Shown here: positions 53,343 through 61,732 of the stretch, in pieces
Numbering within the stretch: the stretch's first letter is position 1
Layout of the letters: each line of letters opens with the position of its first letter
Source: Pseudanabaena minima
GTDB taxonomy: Bacteria > Cyanobacteriota > Cyanobacteriia > Pseudanabaenales > Pseudanabaenaceae
Length of the DNA: 64,000 nucleotides
Assembly (NCBI RefSeq): GCF_051131155.1
Contig: NZ_CP159508.1
Coordinates: forward strand, 1,178,001-1,242,000
Direction: 5' to 3'
The notes under the pieces: generated by a model
Told to the model about the DNA's origin: nothing
The model's database searches: none
Seen by the model: only the letters and a program-made list of their open reading frames with translations
Translations under genes and position numbers: made by a program

Positions 53343-53377
53343 GCCATTTGCGGCGTGCGAAGCACGCCGCAAATGGC
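53343..53377. repeat. Perfect 16-bp palindrome with GAA loop, twin of 50346-50380
   Basis: Arms 53343-53358 and 53362-53377 (GCCATTTGCGGCGTGC and complement) with loop GAA. The element at 50346-50380 has the same arms except one base pair (A-T for G-C) and the complementary loop TTC. Two near-identical palindromes 3 kb apart point to copying of the element. Confidence 0.92.
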
Positions 53378-53465
53378 GAATTACTGATTTTTTAGGGTCA
53401 ATATCCTAACTGTAATGTTGATTGCTATACAATATTAGAGCTTTTCTAATGGTCGAGTTTTTTCT

Positions 53466-53849
53466 ATGCAAGTTTGGGTATTGCTGTTTAACGCCAACAC
53501 CGATAACGAAGGTATCTACACTCTAGAAATTGAGGGCAATAATATTATTGTCGCCTTTGAGCAAGAGGATGATGCAATTCGTTATGCAGGTTTATTGGAA
53601 GCACAGGACTTCTTGTCGCCAACAGTAGAAAGCATTGACAGCAAAGATTTAGAAGAGTTTTGTGAAGAAGCAGGCTATGACTTAAACATCGTACCAACCG
53701 ATGCTTTGTTGGTTCCACCTGAAAAAAATGTTGACAAAACCGATTGGTCGGCTGATCGCGATCAAAATCTACCCGAACTAGAGGACGAAATTGAGGTAGA
53801 AGATCCCGTAATTGCCATGATGCGTCGTCGTTTGGAGAATTTACTTTAG
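53466..53849 (+). CDS. DUF3110 family protein
   Basis: A 127-residue acidic soluble protein of the DUF3110 family, found mainly in cyanobacteria and plastid-bearing organisms. The conserved N-terminus MQVWVLLFNANTDNEGIY is followed by a second block VAFEQEDDAIRYAGLLEAQD and then YDLNIVPTDALLVPPEKN. The C-terminal 30 residues are strongly acidic and variable. Function is unknown. It precedes the thioesterase gene by 58 nt and may form an operon with it and argJ. Confidence 0.92.
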   Translation: MQVWVLLFNANTDNEGIYTLEIEGNNIIVAFEQEDDAIRYAGLLEAQDFLSPTVESIDSKDLEEFCEEAGYDLNIVPTDALLVPPEKNVDKTDWSADRDQNLPELEDEIEVEDPVIAMMRRRLENLL

Positions 53850-53907
53850 CGATATTAAATTTGTCGTCAATAGATTCAATATCCAGAAATTTTTGCAGGT
53901 ATAAATT

Positions 53908-54384
53908 ATGACGGCTGAACTTACTTCTAATCCTTTAAAAAACGCAATTACCAAATTTGAACCTACCTCTGAAAACGAAGGCTGGTTTAACTATCCTGTA
54001 CGTGTTTATCCTCACCATACAGACTATGCAGGTGTAGTATGGCACGGCACTTACCTAACTTGGATGGAAGAGGCGCGGGTAGAATGCTTGCGAACTGTGG
54101 GCATGAGCTTTGAAGAATTAGTCTCAGCAGGTGTGGACTTGCCAGTTGCCGAGATGAATTTACGCTATCACCGTTCAGCACGGATGGGAGATGATGTCCT
54201 TGTCATGACTAGGCTTGTACCAGATAAAGTCCGTCTGAACTGGGAATATCAAATTCGTACTGAAACAGATCTATGTGTAACAGCAGTGGTGACCCTCGTA
54301 CCTGTAGATTTTGAAAAACGTAAGTTGTTGCGATCGCTACCAAGTTCATTGGAAGGGGCGATCGCCAAATTAACGGGAATTTAA
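53908..54384 (+). CDS. Hotdog-fold acyl-CoA thioesterase
   Basis: A 158-residue 4-hydroxybenzoyl-CoA thioesterase-like protein (YbgC/FadM group). The catalytic aspartate is in HHTDYAGVVWHGTYLTWMEE, followed by ARVECLRTVGMSFEEL and MNLRYHRSARMGDDVLV. In cyanobacteria one member hydrolyses 1,4-dihydroxy-2-naphthoyl-CoA in phylloquinone synthesis; this protein could be that enzyme or a general acyl-CoA thioesterase. Gene context gives no decision. The N-terminal 25 residues before the domain are not conserved. Confidence 0.88.
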   Translation: MTAELTSNPLKNAITKFEPTSENEGWFNYPVRVYPHHTDYAGVVWHGTYLTWMEEARVECLRTVGMSFEELVSAGVDLPVAEMNLRYHRSARMGDDVLVMTRLVPDKVRLNWEYQIRTETDLCVTAVVTLVPVDFEKRKLLRSLPSSLEGAIAKLTGI

Positions 54385-54386
54385 GT

Positions 54387-54413
54387 TTTGCATCTCGCTT
54401 CGCAAGATGCAAA
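54387..54413. repeat. Imperfect 12-bp palindrome, TTC loop
   Basis: Arms 54387-54398 and 54402-54413 (TTTGCATCTCGC) with one C-A mismatch, loop TTC, tip GCTTCGC. It begins 2 nt after the thioesterase stop and lies 30 nt before argJ, so it may weaken read-through into argJ. Confidence 0.75.
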
Positions 54414-54443
54414 TGCATAGTAACTGAGGAAATCAATCAAATC

Positions 54444-55655
54444 ATGGCAAATTGGCAAGTAATAGCAGGCGGTGTGACCGCAGCAAAGGGCTATAAAGCC
54501 GCAGGGATTACGGCAGGGCTAAAACCATCGGGCGCACCCGACTTGACTTTAATTGCATCAGATGTACCTGCGATCGCCGCAGGCGTATTTACCAAGTCTT
54601 GTGTCAGAGCTGCTTGTGTAGACTTCAATCGTGAAGTATTGGCAAAGGGTGGTCATGTCAGCGCCATCCTCTGTAATGCGGGACAAGCCAATGCTAGTAC
54701 AGGTGCAGAAGGTTGGCAAAATGCGGTGGAATGTGCCGAACTAGTGCAGAAAGCTTTAAATACTGGTGACGGGGTTTTAGTTGCTTCCACTGGTGTGATC
54801 GGCAAGCAATTGCTAATGGACAAAATGCGCGCAGGTATTGCCAAAATTGCCCCACTGATTTCGCCCGATGGTGGTGAAGATGCCTCGCGATCGATCATGA
54901 CCACGGACACTGTGCCGAAAAGTATAGCCCTAGAAACCGTAATTGATGGCAAGCCCGTGAGAATTGGTGGCATCTGTAAAGGTTCGGGAATGATCCATCC
55001 CAACATGGCGACGATGCTGGGTTTTGTGACTTGTGATGCTGGCGTGGAGACAAAGCTATGGCAAAAGATGTTATCTAGCTCCATTGATGCCAGCTTTAAC
55101 CAAGTTACCGTGGATGGCGACACCAGCACCAATGACATGGTATTGGCGCTAAGCAATGGTCAGTCGGGCGTAATTATCGATAATGAAAATTCTGAAGCAG
55201 CGCAACAGGTACAGGCGATGTTGCAAGAAGTCTGTATGAGCTTGGCTAAGGCGATCGCCCGTGATGGTGAAGGGGCAACCTGCATGATCGAGGTGAATGT
55301 CACTGGTGCATCTAGTACCGTCGCCGCTCGGCAAATTGCCAAAACCATCGTCGGTTCATCCCTTGTCAAATCTGCCGTCTTTGGTAACGATCCTAACTGG
55401 GGTAGAATTGCTGCCGCCGCAGGGCGATCGGGAGTGGATTTTGATCAAGATGTGTTAAATATTCAACTGGGCGATTTTGTGATGATGAAGGACGGCACGC
55501 CACAGGAATACGATCGCAACGCTGCTAGCGACTATCTCAAAAATGACACTGTAATCATCAATGTTGGTGTCGGTGATGGTGATGGTGATGGCACAGCTTG
55601 GGGCTGTGACCTCAGCTACGATTACGTCAAGATTAACGCTGAATACACAACATAA
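54444..55655 (+). CDS. argJ: Glutamate N-acetyltransferase / amino-acid acetyltransferase
   Basis: A 403-residue ArgJ. It recycles the acetyl group from N-acetylornithine to glutamate and can also use acetyl-CoA, in arginine synthesis. The N-terminal AAKGYKAAGITAGLKPSG, SDVPAIAAGVFTKS, CNAGQANASTGAEG and STGVIGKQL are characteristic. The self-cleavage site that yields alpha and beta chains is PNMATMLGF with nucleophile T190. SSLVKSAVFGNDPNWGRIAAAAGRSG and the end WGCDLSYDYVKINAEYTT complete the match. A small GDGDGDG expansion precedes the end. A terminator follows. Confidence 0.98.
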   Translation: MANWQVIAGGVTAAKGYKAAGITAGLKPSGAPDLTLIASDVPAIAAGVFTKSCVRAACVDFNREVLAKGGHVSAILCNAGQANASTGAEGWQNAVECAELVQKALNTGDGVLVASTGVIGKQLLMDKMRAGIAKIAPLISPDGGEDASRSIMTTDTVPKSIALETVIDGKPVRIGGICKGSGMIHPNMATMLGFVTCDAGVETKLWQKMLSSSIDASFNQVTVDGDTSTNDMVLALSNGQSGVIIDNENSEAAQQVQAMLQEVCMSLAKAIARDGEGATCMIEVNVTGASSTVAARQIAKTIVGSSLVKSAVFGNDPNWGRIAAAAGRSGVDFDQDVLNIQLGDFVMMKDGTPQEYDRNAASDYLKNDTVIINVGVGDGDGDGTAWGCDLSYDYVKINAEYTT

Positions 55656-55660
55656 ATTCT

Positions 55661-55687
55661 AAAAGGTGGCGTTTCACGCCACCTTTT
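55661..55687 (+). terminator. Intrinsic terminator of argJ
   Basis: A 12-bp perfect stem (AAAAGGTGGCGT, loop TTC, complement) is followed by TTTTG. It starts 6 nt after the argJ stop, the classic position. Confidence 0.92.
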
Positions 55688-55728
55688 TTGTTTAGCTATA
55701 ATTTAGGTATTATTTGCCTAAAAATGTG

Positions 55729-58524
55729 ATGGTAAACCAAAATCCAGAACAAATCGCGAGAGATCAAATCGATGGGATGTTGATTGCGGCGGGATGGGTG
55801 GTGCAATCAAAAAATAAGATTAATCTGGCAGCTAGTAGAGGTGTGGCGGTTCGGGAATATCAGACCGATGCGGGGATTGCGGACTATGTTTTGTTTGTCG
55901 ATAAGAAACCTGTAGGCATTATCGAAGCCAAGCGCGAAGAGGAGGGGGAGAAACTGAGCGCCCATGAGGAGCAGTCGAAATATTACGCCGTAAGTAAGCT
56001 GAAATATCTCAAAAATGATCCTTTACCCTTTGTGTACGAAAGCACAGGCGCATTAACTAGATTTACGGACTATCGCGATCCGAAGCCGAGAGCTAGAGCC
56101 GTATTCCATTTCCATCGTCCTGAAACCTTAGCAGAATGGATGTCGGAATCGGAAACTTTACGGGCTAGGCTGAATAAAATTCCTGAGTTAAAAGCCGATG
56201 GTTTGCGACCTGCCCAGATTAAGGCGATCGCTAATTTGGAGGCATCATTTAGAGCCAATCGTCCCAAAGCGCTGATTCAAATGGCGACAGGGGCAGGAAA
56301 GACTTTTACGGCTTGTACCTTTGTGTATCGATTGTTGAAGTTTGCTAAGGCAAAGCGAGTTTTATTCTTAGTGGATACCAAGAATTTGGGAGAACAGGCG
56401 GAACAGGAGTTTCTCAAATACCAGCCGACGGATGACAATCGCAAATTTACGGAGCTTTATAATGTACAACGGCTGAGTTCTAGCTATATTGCTTCCGATA
56501 GTCAGGTGTGTATTTCCACGATTCAGCGACTCTATTCGATTTTGCAAGGGAAAGAATTAGATGAGTCGGCGGAGCAGGAAAACCCCAATGAGTCGGCTTG
56601 GAGTTGGCAGAAAAAAGAACCTTTGCCCGTGAGCTATTCCTTTAAAAATGCGATCGAGCAGTTCGATTTCATCATCATTGATGAGTGCCATCGCTCGATT
56701 TATAACATTTGGAAGCAGGTTTTGGAATATTATGATGCGTTTTTGATTGGGCTGACGGCTACGCCCGACAAGCGCACCTTTGGCTTTTTTAATCAGAATG
56801 TGGTCAGTGAGTATACCTATGAGGAGTCGATCGCGGATGGGGTGAATGTGCCGTACAACGTCTATACGATTGAGACGGAAATCACGAAGAATGGTGCGAA
56901 ACTGAAAGCGAAGGAATATATCGACAAGCGCGAAAAGCTGTCTCGGAAAAAGCGCTGGGAACAGTTAGATGAGGATGTTGAATATAAGGCGAATAAGTTA
57001 GATCGTGATGTGGTGAATCCTAATCAAATTCGCGAAATTATTCGCGAGTTCAAACGGGCGCTGAAGGAGGAGATTTTTCGCGATCGCGTCATGCCTAATG
57101 GTGAGTATGAAGTACCGAAAACATTGATTTTTGCAAAGACGGATAGCCATGCTGAGGACATTATTGCGATCGTGCGGGAGGAGTTTGGCGAGGGGAATGA
57201 GTTTTGTAAAAAGGTAACTTATCAGAGTAAGGAAGATCCCAAATCGGTGCTAAATCGCTTCCGCAATGATTTCCATCCACGCATCGCTGTAACCGTGGAC
57301 ATGATCGCTACGGGAACCGATGTGAAGCCCTTGGAAGTGTTGCTATTTATGCGTGATGTCAAGAGTATCAATTACTTCGAGCAGATGAAGGGGCGCGGCA
57401 CAAGAACGATCGCCTTTGATGATTTGCAAAGGGTGACTAGCACGGCGAAATTTACGAAAACCCATTTTGTGATTGTCGATGCGGTCGGCGCGATGAAGTC
57501 TAAGAAAACCGATAGTCGTCCGCTAGAGCGCAAGCCCAGTGTTCCGCTTAAGGATTTATTGGGAGCCGTGACGATGGGAGCGCAGGATGAGGATTTATTC
57601 TTGACCTTGGCTAATCGGTTGATGCGATTAGATAAACAACTGACGGAACCTGAGCAGGTGAAATTTACGGAGCTTACGGGCGGTAAGAGTATTCATACTG
57701 TGGTCAAGGATCTTTTGACTGCTTACGATCCTGATGCGATCGCTGAAAGATCGGAGGCTTTGGTGAACAAGATGGCTTTAGGCGATCGCACTCCTGCCTT
57801 AGAAGAATCGGCGCTTAGACAAGCTCAATCAGAGTTAGCGGATCTTGCCTCAGCAAATTTTAATGGTGAGTTAAATACTTACCTTGAGAATGTGCGGAAG
57901 GTGCATGAGCAGATTATCGATACGATCAATCAGGACAAGATTTTAAAATCAGAGTTTGATGCTTTTTCGGTCGATAAGGCAAGCGCGATGATTCAAGACT
58001 TTACGGATTACATTGCCGCAAATCGCGATGAAATCGTGGCTTTGAGTCTCTTTTACGATCAGCCCTATCGCCGACGGGAGCTAACCTATCGGATGGTGCA
58101 GGATTTGTTAGAGAAGTTAAAAGCTGATCGTCCGATGTTAGCGCCGACCTATGTTTGGGATGCGTACAAGCAATTAGAAAATGTGCGGGTTGATAGTCCC
58201 AAAAATGAGTTGGTGGCTCTAGTTGCGCTGATTCGACGGGTGACGGGAATTGATAGTGCGCTGACTCCCTATGACAAGACGATTGATCGCAATTTCCAGA
58301 ATTGGGTATTTGGTAAGCAGGCGGGCGCGTTGAAGTTTACGGAGGAGCAGATGCGCTGGTTACGGATGATGAATGAACATATCATGTCAAGTTTTCATAT
58401 TGATGTGGATGATTTGGAATATACGCCTTTTGATGCGGAGGGTGGTGTCGGTAAGATGTATCAGCTTTTTGGCGATCGCATGGGTGAGATTATCGAGGAG
58501 TTAAATGAGGCGCTGGCGGCTTAG
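55729..58524 (+). CDS. hsdR: Type I restriction enzyme, R (helicase-nuclease) subunit
   Basis: About 931 residues from ATG 55729; GTG 55726 and TTG 55714 are other possible starts. The N-terminal nuclease domain shows an acidic residue in GIADYVLFVDKKPVGIIEAKRE, ending in the E-A-K of PD-(D/E)xK enzymes. The helicase motor has Walker A MATGAGKT (185-192), DECH at 318-321, TATPDKRT, and late motif MKGRGTRTI. The C-terminal part resembles the EcoEI R-subunit domain. HsdR cuts unmodified DNA after translocation, together with HsdM and HsdS encoded at 59-64 kb. A 520-bp gap separates it from hsdS, so it may have its own promoter. Confidence 0.93.
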   Translation: MVNQNPEQIARDQIDGMLIAAGWVVQSKNKINLAASRGVAVREYQTDAGIADYVLFVDKKPVGIIEAKREEEGEKLSAHEEQSKYYAVSKLKYLKNDPLPFVYESTGALTRFTDYRDPKPRARAVFHFHRPETLAEWMSESETLRARLNKIPELKADGLRPAQIKAIANLEASFRANRPKALIQMATGAGKTFTACTFVYRLLKFAKAKRVLFLVDTKNLGEQAEQEFLKYQPTDDNRKFTELYNVQRLSSSYIASDSQVCISTIQRLYSILQGKELDESAEQENPNESAWSWQKKEPLPVSYSFKNAIEQFDFIIIDECHRSIYNIWKQVLEYYDAFLIGLTATPDKRTFGFFNQNVVSEYTYEESIADGVNVPYNVYTIETEITKNGAKLKAKEYIDKREKLSRKKRWEQLDEDVEYKANKLDRDVVNPNQIREIIREFKRALKEEIFRDRVMPNGEYEVPKTLIFAKTDSHAEDIIAIVREEFGEGNEFCKKVTYQSKEDPKSVLNRFRNDFHPRIAVTVDMIATGTDVKPLEVLLFMRDVKSINYFEQMKGRGTRTIAFDDLQRVTSTAKFTKTHFVIVDAVGAMKSKKTDSRPLERKPSVPLKDLLGAVTMGAQDEDLFLTLANRLMRLDKQLTEPEQVKFTELTGGKSIHTVVKDLLTAYDPDAIAERSEALVNKMALGDRTPALEESALRQAQSELADLASANFNGELNTYLENVRKVHEQIIDTINQDKILKSEFDAFSVDKASAMIQDFTDYIAANRDEIVALSLFYDQPYRRRELTYRMVQDLLEKLKADRPMLAPTYVWDAYKQLENVRVDSPKNELVALVALIRRVTGIDSALTPYDKTIDRNFQNWVFGKQAGALKFTEEQMRWLRMMNEHIMSSFHIDVDDLEYTPFDAEGGVGKMYQLFGDRMGEIIEELNEALAA

Positions 58525-58715
58525 TTACTTCCTGTAAAATCACAATTAGCAATTTAGGATTACGATCGCGTTTATTGGCTAGACAAGATAATCGTGAGGC
58601 TTAGTTGTGTTAAGGCAGGCGATCGATGATTTGTTATTGATTGTTGATGTTACTGAACAAACAGAATGGAAATCCCAAATTTTATACCTTCCGTAGTTTG
58701 TTTTAAAAGTTGTAG

Positions 58716-58782
58716 GGGTTGAGCATTTGCGCGAATATCTCTAAACACCTCACAACAATCTTGATTTGCAAATGCTCAACCC
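58716..58782. repeat. Perfect 15-bp inverted repeat
   Basis: Arms 58716-58730 (GGGTTGAGCATTTGC) and 58768-58782 (exact complement) with 37 bases between. It is in the hsdR-hsdS gap and is not adjacent to a stop codon. Confidence 0.85.
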
Positions 58783-58869
58783 TTTGCGCTGTAAACCGAT
58801 CGCCTATTGCTGCGGGGTTGGGTTTGGGGTGAATGTTGTATAGAGATTGTGGCGATAATGCAGAGATTG

Positions 58870-58935
58870 AGATCCCCGACTTTTTCTTTGCGATCGCAGG
58901 TTTCTTTTGCTTGTCACCCAAAAAGTCGGGGATCT
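58870..58935. repeat. Perfect 16-bp inverted repeat
   Basis: Arms 58870-58885 (AGATCCCCGACTTTTT) and 58920-58935 (exact complement) enclose 34 bases including GCGATCGC. The AGATCCCCGAC/GTCGGGGATCT ends resemble a cyanobacterial dispersed repeat I recall; a database check is needed to confirm. Confidence 0.85.
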
Positions 58936-59046
58936 GTGCGTTCACAGGTTTTGCGCTTAAATGTTTAATCTTTTGTCTCTAAGGTGTTGATAATCTATAA
59001 TCTTTAGGCAATTGTCGGGAATTTTGGGCGATAAATCAGGTTATTG

Positions 59047-60345
59047 ATGATGAGAGAAGATTGGATTGAGGTTGAATTGGGGGATGTTGCTTCAAAAATT
59101 ACAGATGGCTCTCATAATCCACCTAAAAAACAAGATGTTGGCTTACCAATGTTAAGCGCTACTAATATTCTTGATGACGAAATTGTTTTTGATAATTATC
59201 GGTTAATAGATCCTGTTGAGTTTGAATCAGAATGTAAACGAGCCAATGTTGAGCCTGAAGATATTTTATTAACTATTGTTGGAACAATTGGACGAAGTGC
59301 AGTAGTCCCTCACAATATTAAAAAATTTACTTTGCAAAGAAGTGTTGCACTAATAAAATTAGATGGGCTAAATTCAAAATATATCTCTTTTGCTTTAAGA
59401 TCACCATCAATTCAATCATTTTTTAAAGAGCAATCAAAAGGTACAGCGCAAAAAGGAATCTATTTAAATACTTTAAAAAAAATTACTATCCCTCTTGCAC
59501 CACTGCCTGAACAAAGGGCGATCGCAGCAAAAATCGAGCAACTATTCAGCGAACTAGACAACGGCATAGCCAATCTCAAAGCCGCCAAATCCAAACTAGA
59601 AATCTATCGCCAAGCCATCCTAAAACAAGCATTTGAAGAAAGTCTAAATTCTGTATGTTTCAACTTATCAGAAATTACAAATAAAATTCAAATCGGTCCT
59701 TTTGGATCTCAACTTCATAAAGAAGACTATGTCGAAGGAGGAATACCCTTAATTAATCCGATGCACATACAGGATGGTCAAATATATCCAAGCTCATCAT
59801 ATTCAATAACTATACAAAAGAGAGACAGTCTTCCTAATTATATTCTCTTGAAAGATGATGTAATTATGGGAAGAAGAGGAGAAATGGGACGATGTGGACT
59901 TATAACAAAAAAAGAAGAAGGATGGTTTTGTGGTACAGGCAGTCTTTATTTAAGACCAATTAAACAAAAGGTATATCCTATCTTTCTTTACTATTATTTG
60001 AGGAGTCCAATTATAAAAGAGTTGCTGACAGGTAAAGCTACTGGCACAACAATGATGAATTTAAACAAAACAATTATTAGTGAACTTCCTATAAACTTGC
60101 CTTCAATTGAAGAACAAATCCAAATTGTCCAAGAAATTGAAACCCGTCTATCTGTTTGCGACAAACTTAACGAAAGCATCGATCAAAGCCTAGAAAAAGC
60201 CCAAGCATTGCGACAAAGCATCCTCAAAAAAGCCTTTGAAGGCAAACTCCTCAGCCAAGACGAACTCCAAACCTGTCGCCAACAACCCGACTGGGAACCT
60301 GCTGCTAAACTATTAGAAAGAGTTAAAAACAAGAAAAGTAAATGA
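59047..60345 (+). CDS. hsdS: Type I restriction enzyme specificity subunit
   Basis: About 432 residues from ATG 59047; ATG 59050 is equally possible. HsdS recognises the target DNA for methylation and cutting. Two target-recognition domains are visible: the first starts VELGDVASKITDGSHNPP, the second LSEITNKIQIGPFGSQLH. Each is followed by a conserved helical spacer, LPEQRAIAAKIEQLFSELD (near 155-200) and SIEEQIQIVQEIETRLS (near 355-400), ending in ILKKAFEGKLL. These read as full-length domains, implying a bipartite recognition sequence. It is the first gene of a tightly packed operon that ends with hsdM. Confidence 0.95.
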   Translation: MMREDWIEVELGDVASKITDGSHNPPKKQDVGLPMLSATNILDDEIVFDNYRLIDPVEFESECKRANVEPEDILLTIVGTIGRSAVVPHNIKKFTLQRSVALIKLDGLNSKYISFALRSPSIQSFFKEQSKGTAQKGIYLNTLKKITIPLAPLPEQRAIAAKIEQLFSELDNGIANLKAAKSKLEIYRQAILKQAFEESLNSVCFNLSEITNKIQIGPFGSQLHKEDYVEGGIPLINPMHIQDGQIYPSSSYSITIQKRDSLPNYILLKDDVIMGRRGEMGRCGLITKKEEGWFCGTGSLYLRPIKQKVYPIFLYYYLRSPIIKELLTGKATGTTMMNLNKTIISELPINLPSIEEQIQIVQEIETRLSVCDKLNESIDQSLEKAQALRQSILKKAFEGKLLSQDELQTCRQQPDWEPAAKLLERVKNKKSK

Positions 60346-61304
60346 ATAGCAAAATAGAAATATACCAAAGTCACGACAATCAAGTTCAGGTCGAAGTCAC
60401 CTACGAAAACGACACATTTTGGCTTAGTTTAAACCAGATTACAGAACTCTTTGGCAGAGACAAATCTGTAATTTCCAGACACTTAAAAAACATATTCAAA
60501 GAAGGTGAACTACTAAAAGAATCAGTAGTTGCAAAAAATGCAACAACTGCCGCAGACGGCAAAATCTATCAAGTTGAGTACTTTAACCTAGACGCAATAA
60601 TTTCTGTCGGTTATAGAGTTAACTCCAAACAAGGCACGCAATTTCGCCAATGGGCAACCCAACGCCTCAAAGATTACCTAGTCCAAGGCTATGCCATCAA
60701 CCAAAAACGACTAGAACAAAAAAATCAAGAAATTCAACACCTCAAAGATGGCATCAAAATTTTGAGCCGTGCCATAGAAGCAAAAACTGACAACTCAAAC
60801 GAATTAGAATACGAAATACTGAAAACCTTTGCCAAAGGACTCGAACTACTCGACAACTACGATCACGAAAAACTCGACCAAAAAGGCAACACCACCACAG
60901 ACACCATCTATCCTGATTACGAAGAATATATCGAACTGATCACAGAAATGTATTCAGACTTTGAATCAGACATCTTCGCCAAACCCAAAGACGACAGCTT
61001 CCATAGCTCCATCAATCAAATTAAACAAAGCTTCGGTGGTGAAGACCTCTACCCCACCCTCGAAGAAAAAGCCGCAAACTTACTTTATTTTATTGTCAAA
61101 AACCACTCATTTATTGATGGCAATAAACGCATCGGTGCGGCATGTTTCCTATACTTTCTCCAACGCAATAACATCTTACTCAAAGGCAATAAACCAATTA
61201 TCGATAATGAAGCCCTAGCCACACTTACCCTATTTATCGCATCCAGTAAAACCTCTGAATCAGACACCGTAAAGCATCTGATTATCAGTATATTAAACGG
61301 ATAA
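60342..61304 (+). CDS. RhuM-domain / Fic-domain fusion protein
   Basis: A 320-residue protein overlapping hsdS by 4 nt (ATGA). The N-terminal part (about 1-120) resembles the RhuM family: FWLSLNQITELFGRDKSVIS and later GYRVNSKQGTQFRQWATQRL. A coiled linker follows. The C-terminal part has the Fic core with H255 in HSFIDGNKRIGAA, matching HxFx[D/E]GN[K/G]R, the motif that transfers AMP or another nucleotide moiety to target proteins. Such proteins occur beside type I restriction genes. A toxin or a regulator of the HsdS/HsdM complex are possible roles. I could not identify an inhibitory [S/T]xxxE[G/N] helix. Confidence 0.88.
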   Translation: MNSKIEIYQSHDNQVQVEVTYENDTFWLSLNQITELFGRDKSVISRHLKNIFKEGELLKESVVAKNATTAADGKIYQVEYFNLDAIISVGYRVNSKQGTQFRQWATQRLKDYLVQGYAINQKRLEQKNQEIQHLKDGIKILSRAIEAKTDNSNELEYEILKTFAKGLELLDNYDHEKLDQKGNTTTDTIYPDYEEYIELITEMYSDFESDIFAKPKDDSFHSSINQIKQSFGGEDLYPTLEEKAANLLYFIVKNHSFIDGNKRIGAACFLYFLQRNNILLKGNKPIIDNEALATLTLFIASSKTSESDTVKHLIISILNG

Positions 61305-61306
61305 AA

Positions 61307-61732
61307 ATGACTAAAAAAATTCCTACTATCAGAGAATTACTCGATCAACTAGCTATTATTCAGCAATCAAATCCGATTGAAATTGAAGAAATAAAACGTA
61401 GCGATCGCCATAATCCATTTTTTGATCCAGTAAACTTAAATATGCAACTACAGCAACTCCAAGCAAACAGAGAAAATATCTTAGTGATCGCTGCCAAACA
61501 TGGAGCGTTTAATGTACGAGTTTTTGGCTCAGTCGCTCGTGGTGAAGCCGATTCAAAAAGTGATATTGACCTATTAATTGACTATGACATAGAAAAAATC
61601 ACACCTTGGTTTCCTGTTGGGTTAATTCGCGATTTAGAAAATTTTTTAAACACTAAAGTTGATGTAGTTACCACAGAAGGACTCAAAGCTAGAATACGCG
61701 AACAAGTCTTGCAGGAGTCAATTAACCTATGA
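61307..61732 (+). CDS. MNT-type nucleotidyltransferase (first copy)
   Basis: A 141-residue protein with a minimal nucleotidyltransferase domain: G74-S75 in VFGSVARGEADSKSDIDLL, D86 and D88 as metal-binding aspartates, and a later conserved LENFLNTKVDVVTTEGL. An N-terminal extension of about 65 residues precedes the domain. MNT proteins are the antitoxins of HEPN/MNT pairs; known MntA antitoxins add AMP to the HepT toxin. It is 2 nt after the Fic gene and overlaps the next MNT gene by 4 nt. Confidence 0.92.
   Translation: MTKKIPTIRELLDQLAIIQQSNPIEIEEIKRSDRHNPFFDPVNLNMQLQQLQANRENILVIAAKHGAFNVRVFGSVARGEADSKSDIDLLIDYDIEKITPWFPVGLIRDLENFLNTKVDVVTTEGLKARIREQVLQESINL

Larger units (their letters stand above)
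58525..59046. other. Non-coding gap between hsdR and hsdS with two inverted repeats
   Basis: No gene is supportable in these 522 bases. They contain two inverted repeats, listed separately, and several frames broken by stops. The hsdS operon promoter presumably lies near the right end. Confidence 0.55.

Noticed and set aside
58703..58945. An 80-codon minus-strand frame in the hsdR-hsdS gap
   Set aside because: It runs through both inverted repeats, has no ribosome site or known similarity, and the repeats explain the open frame.
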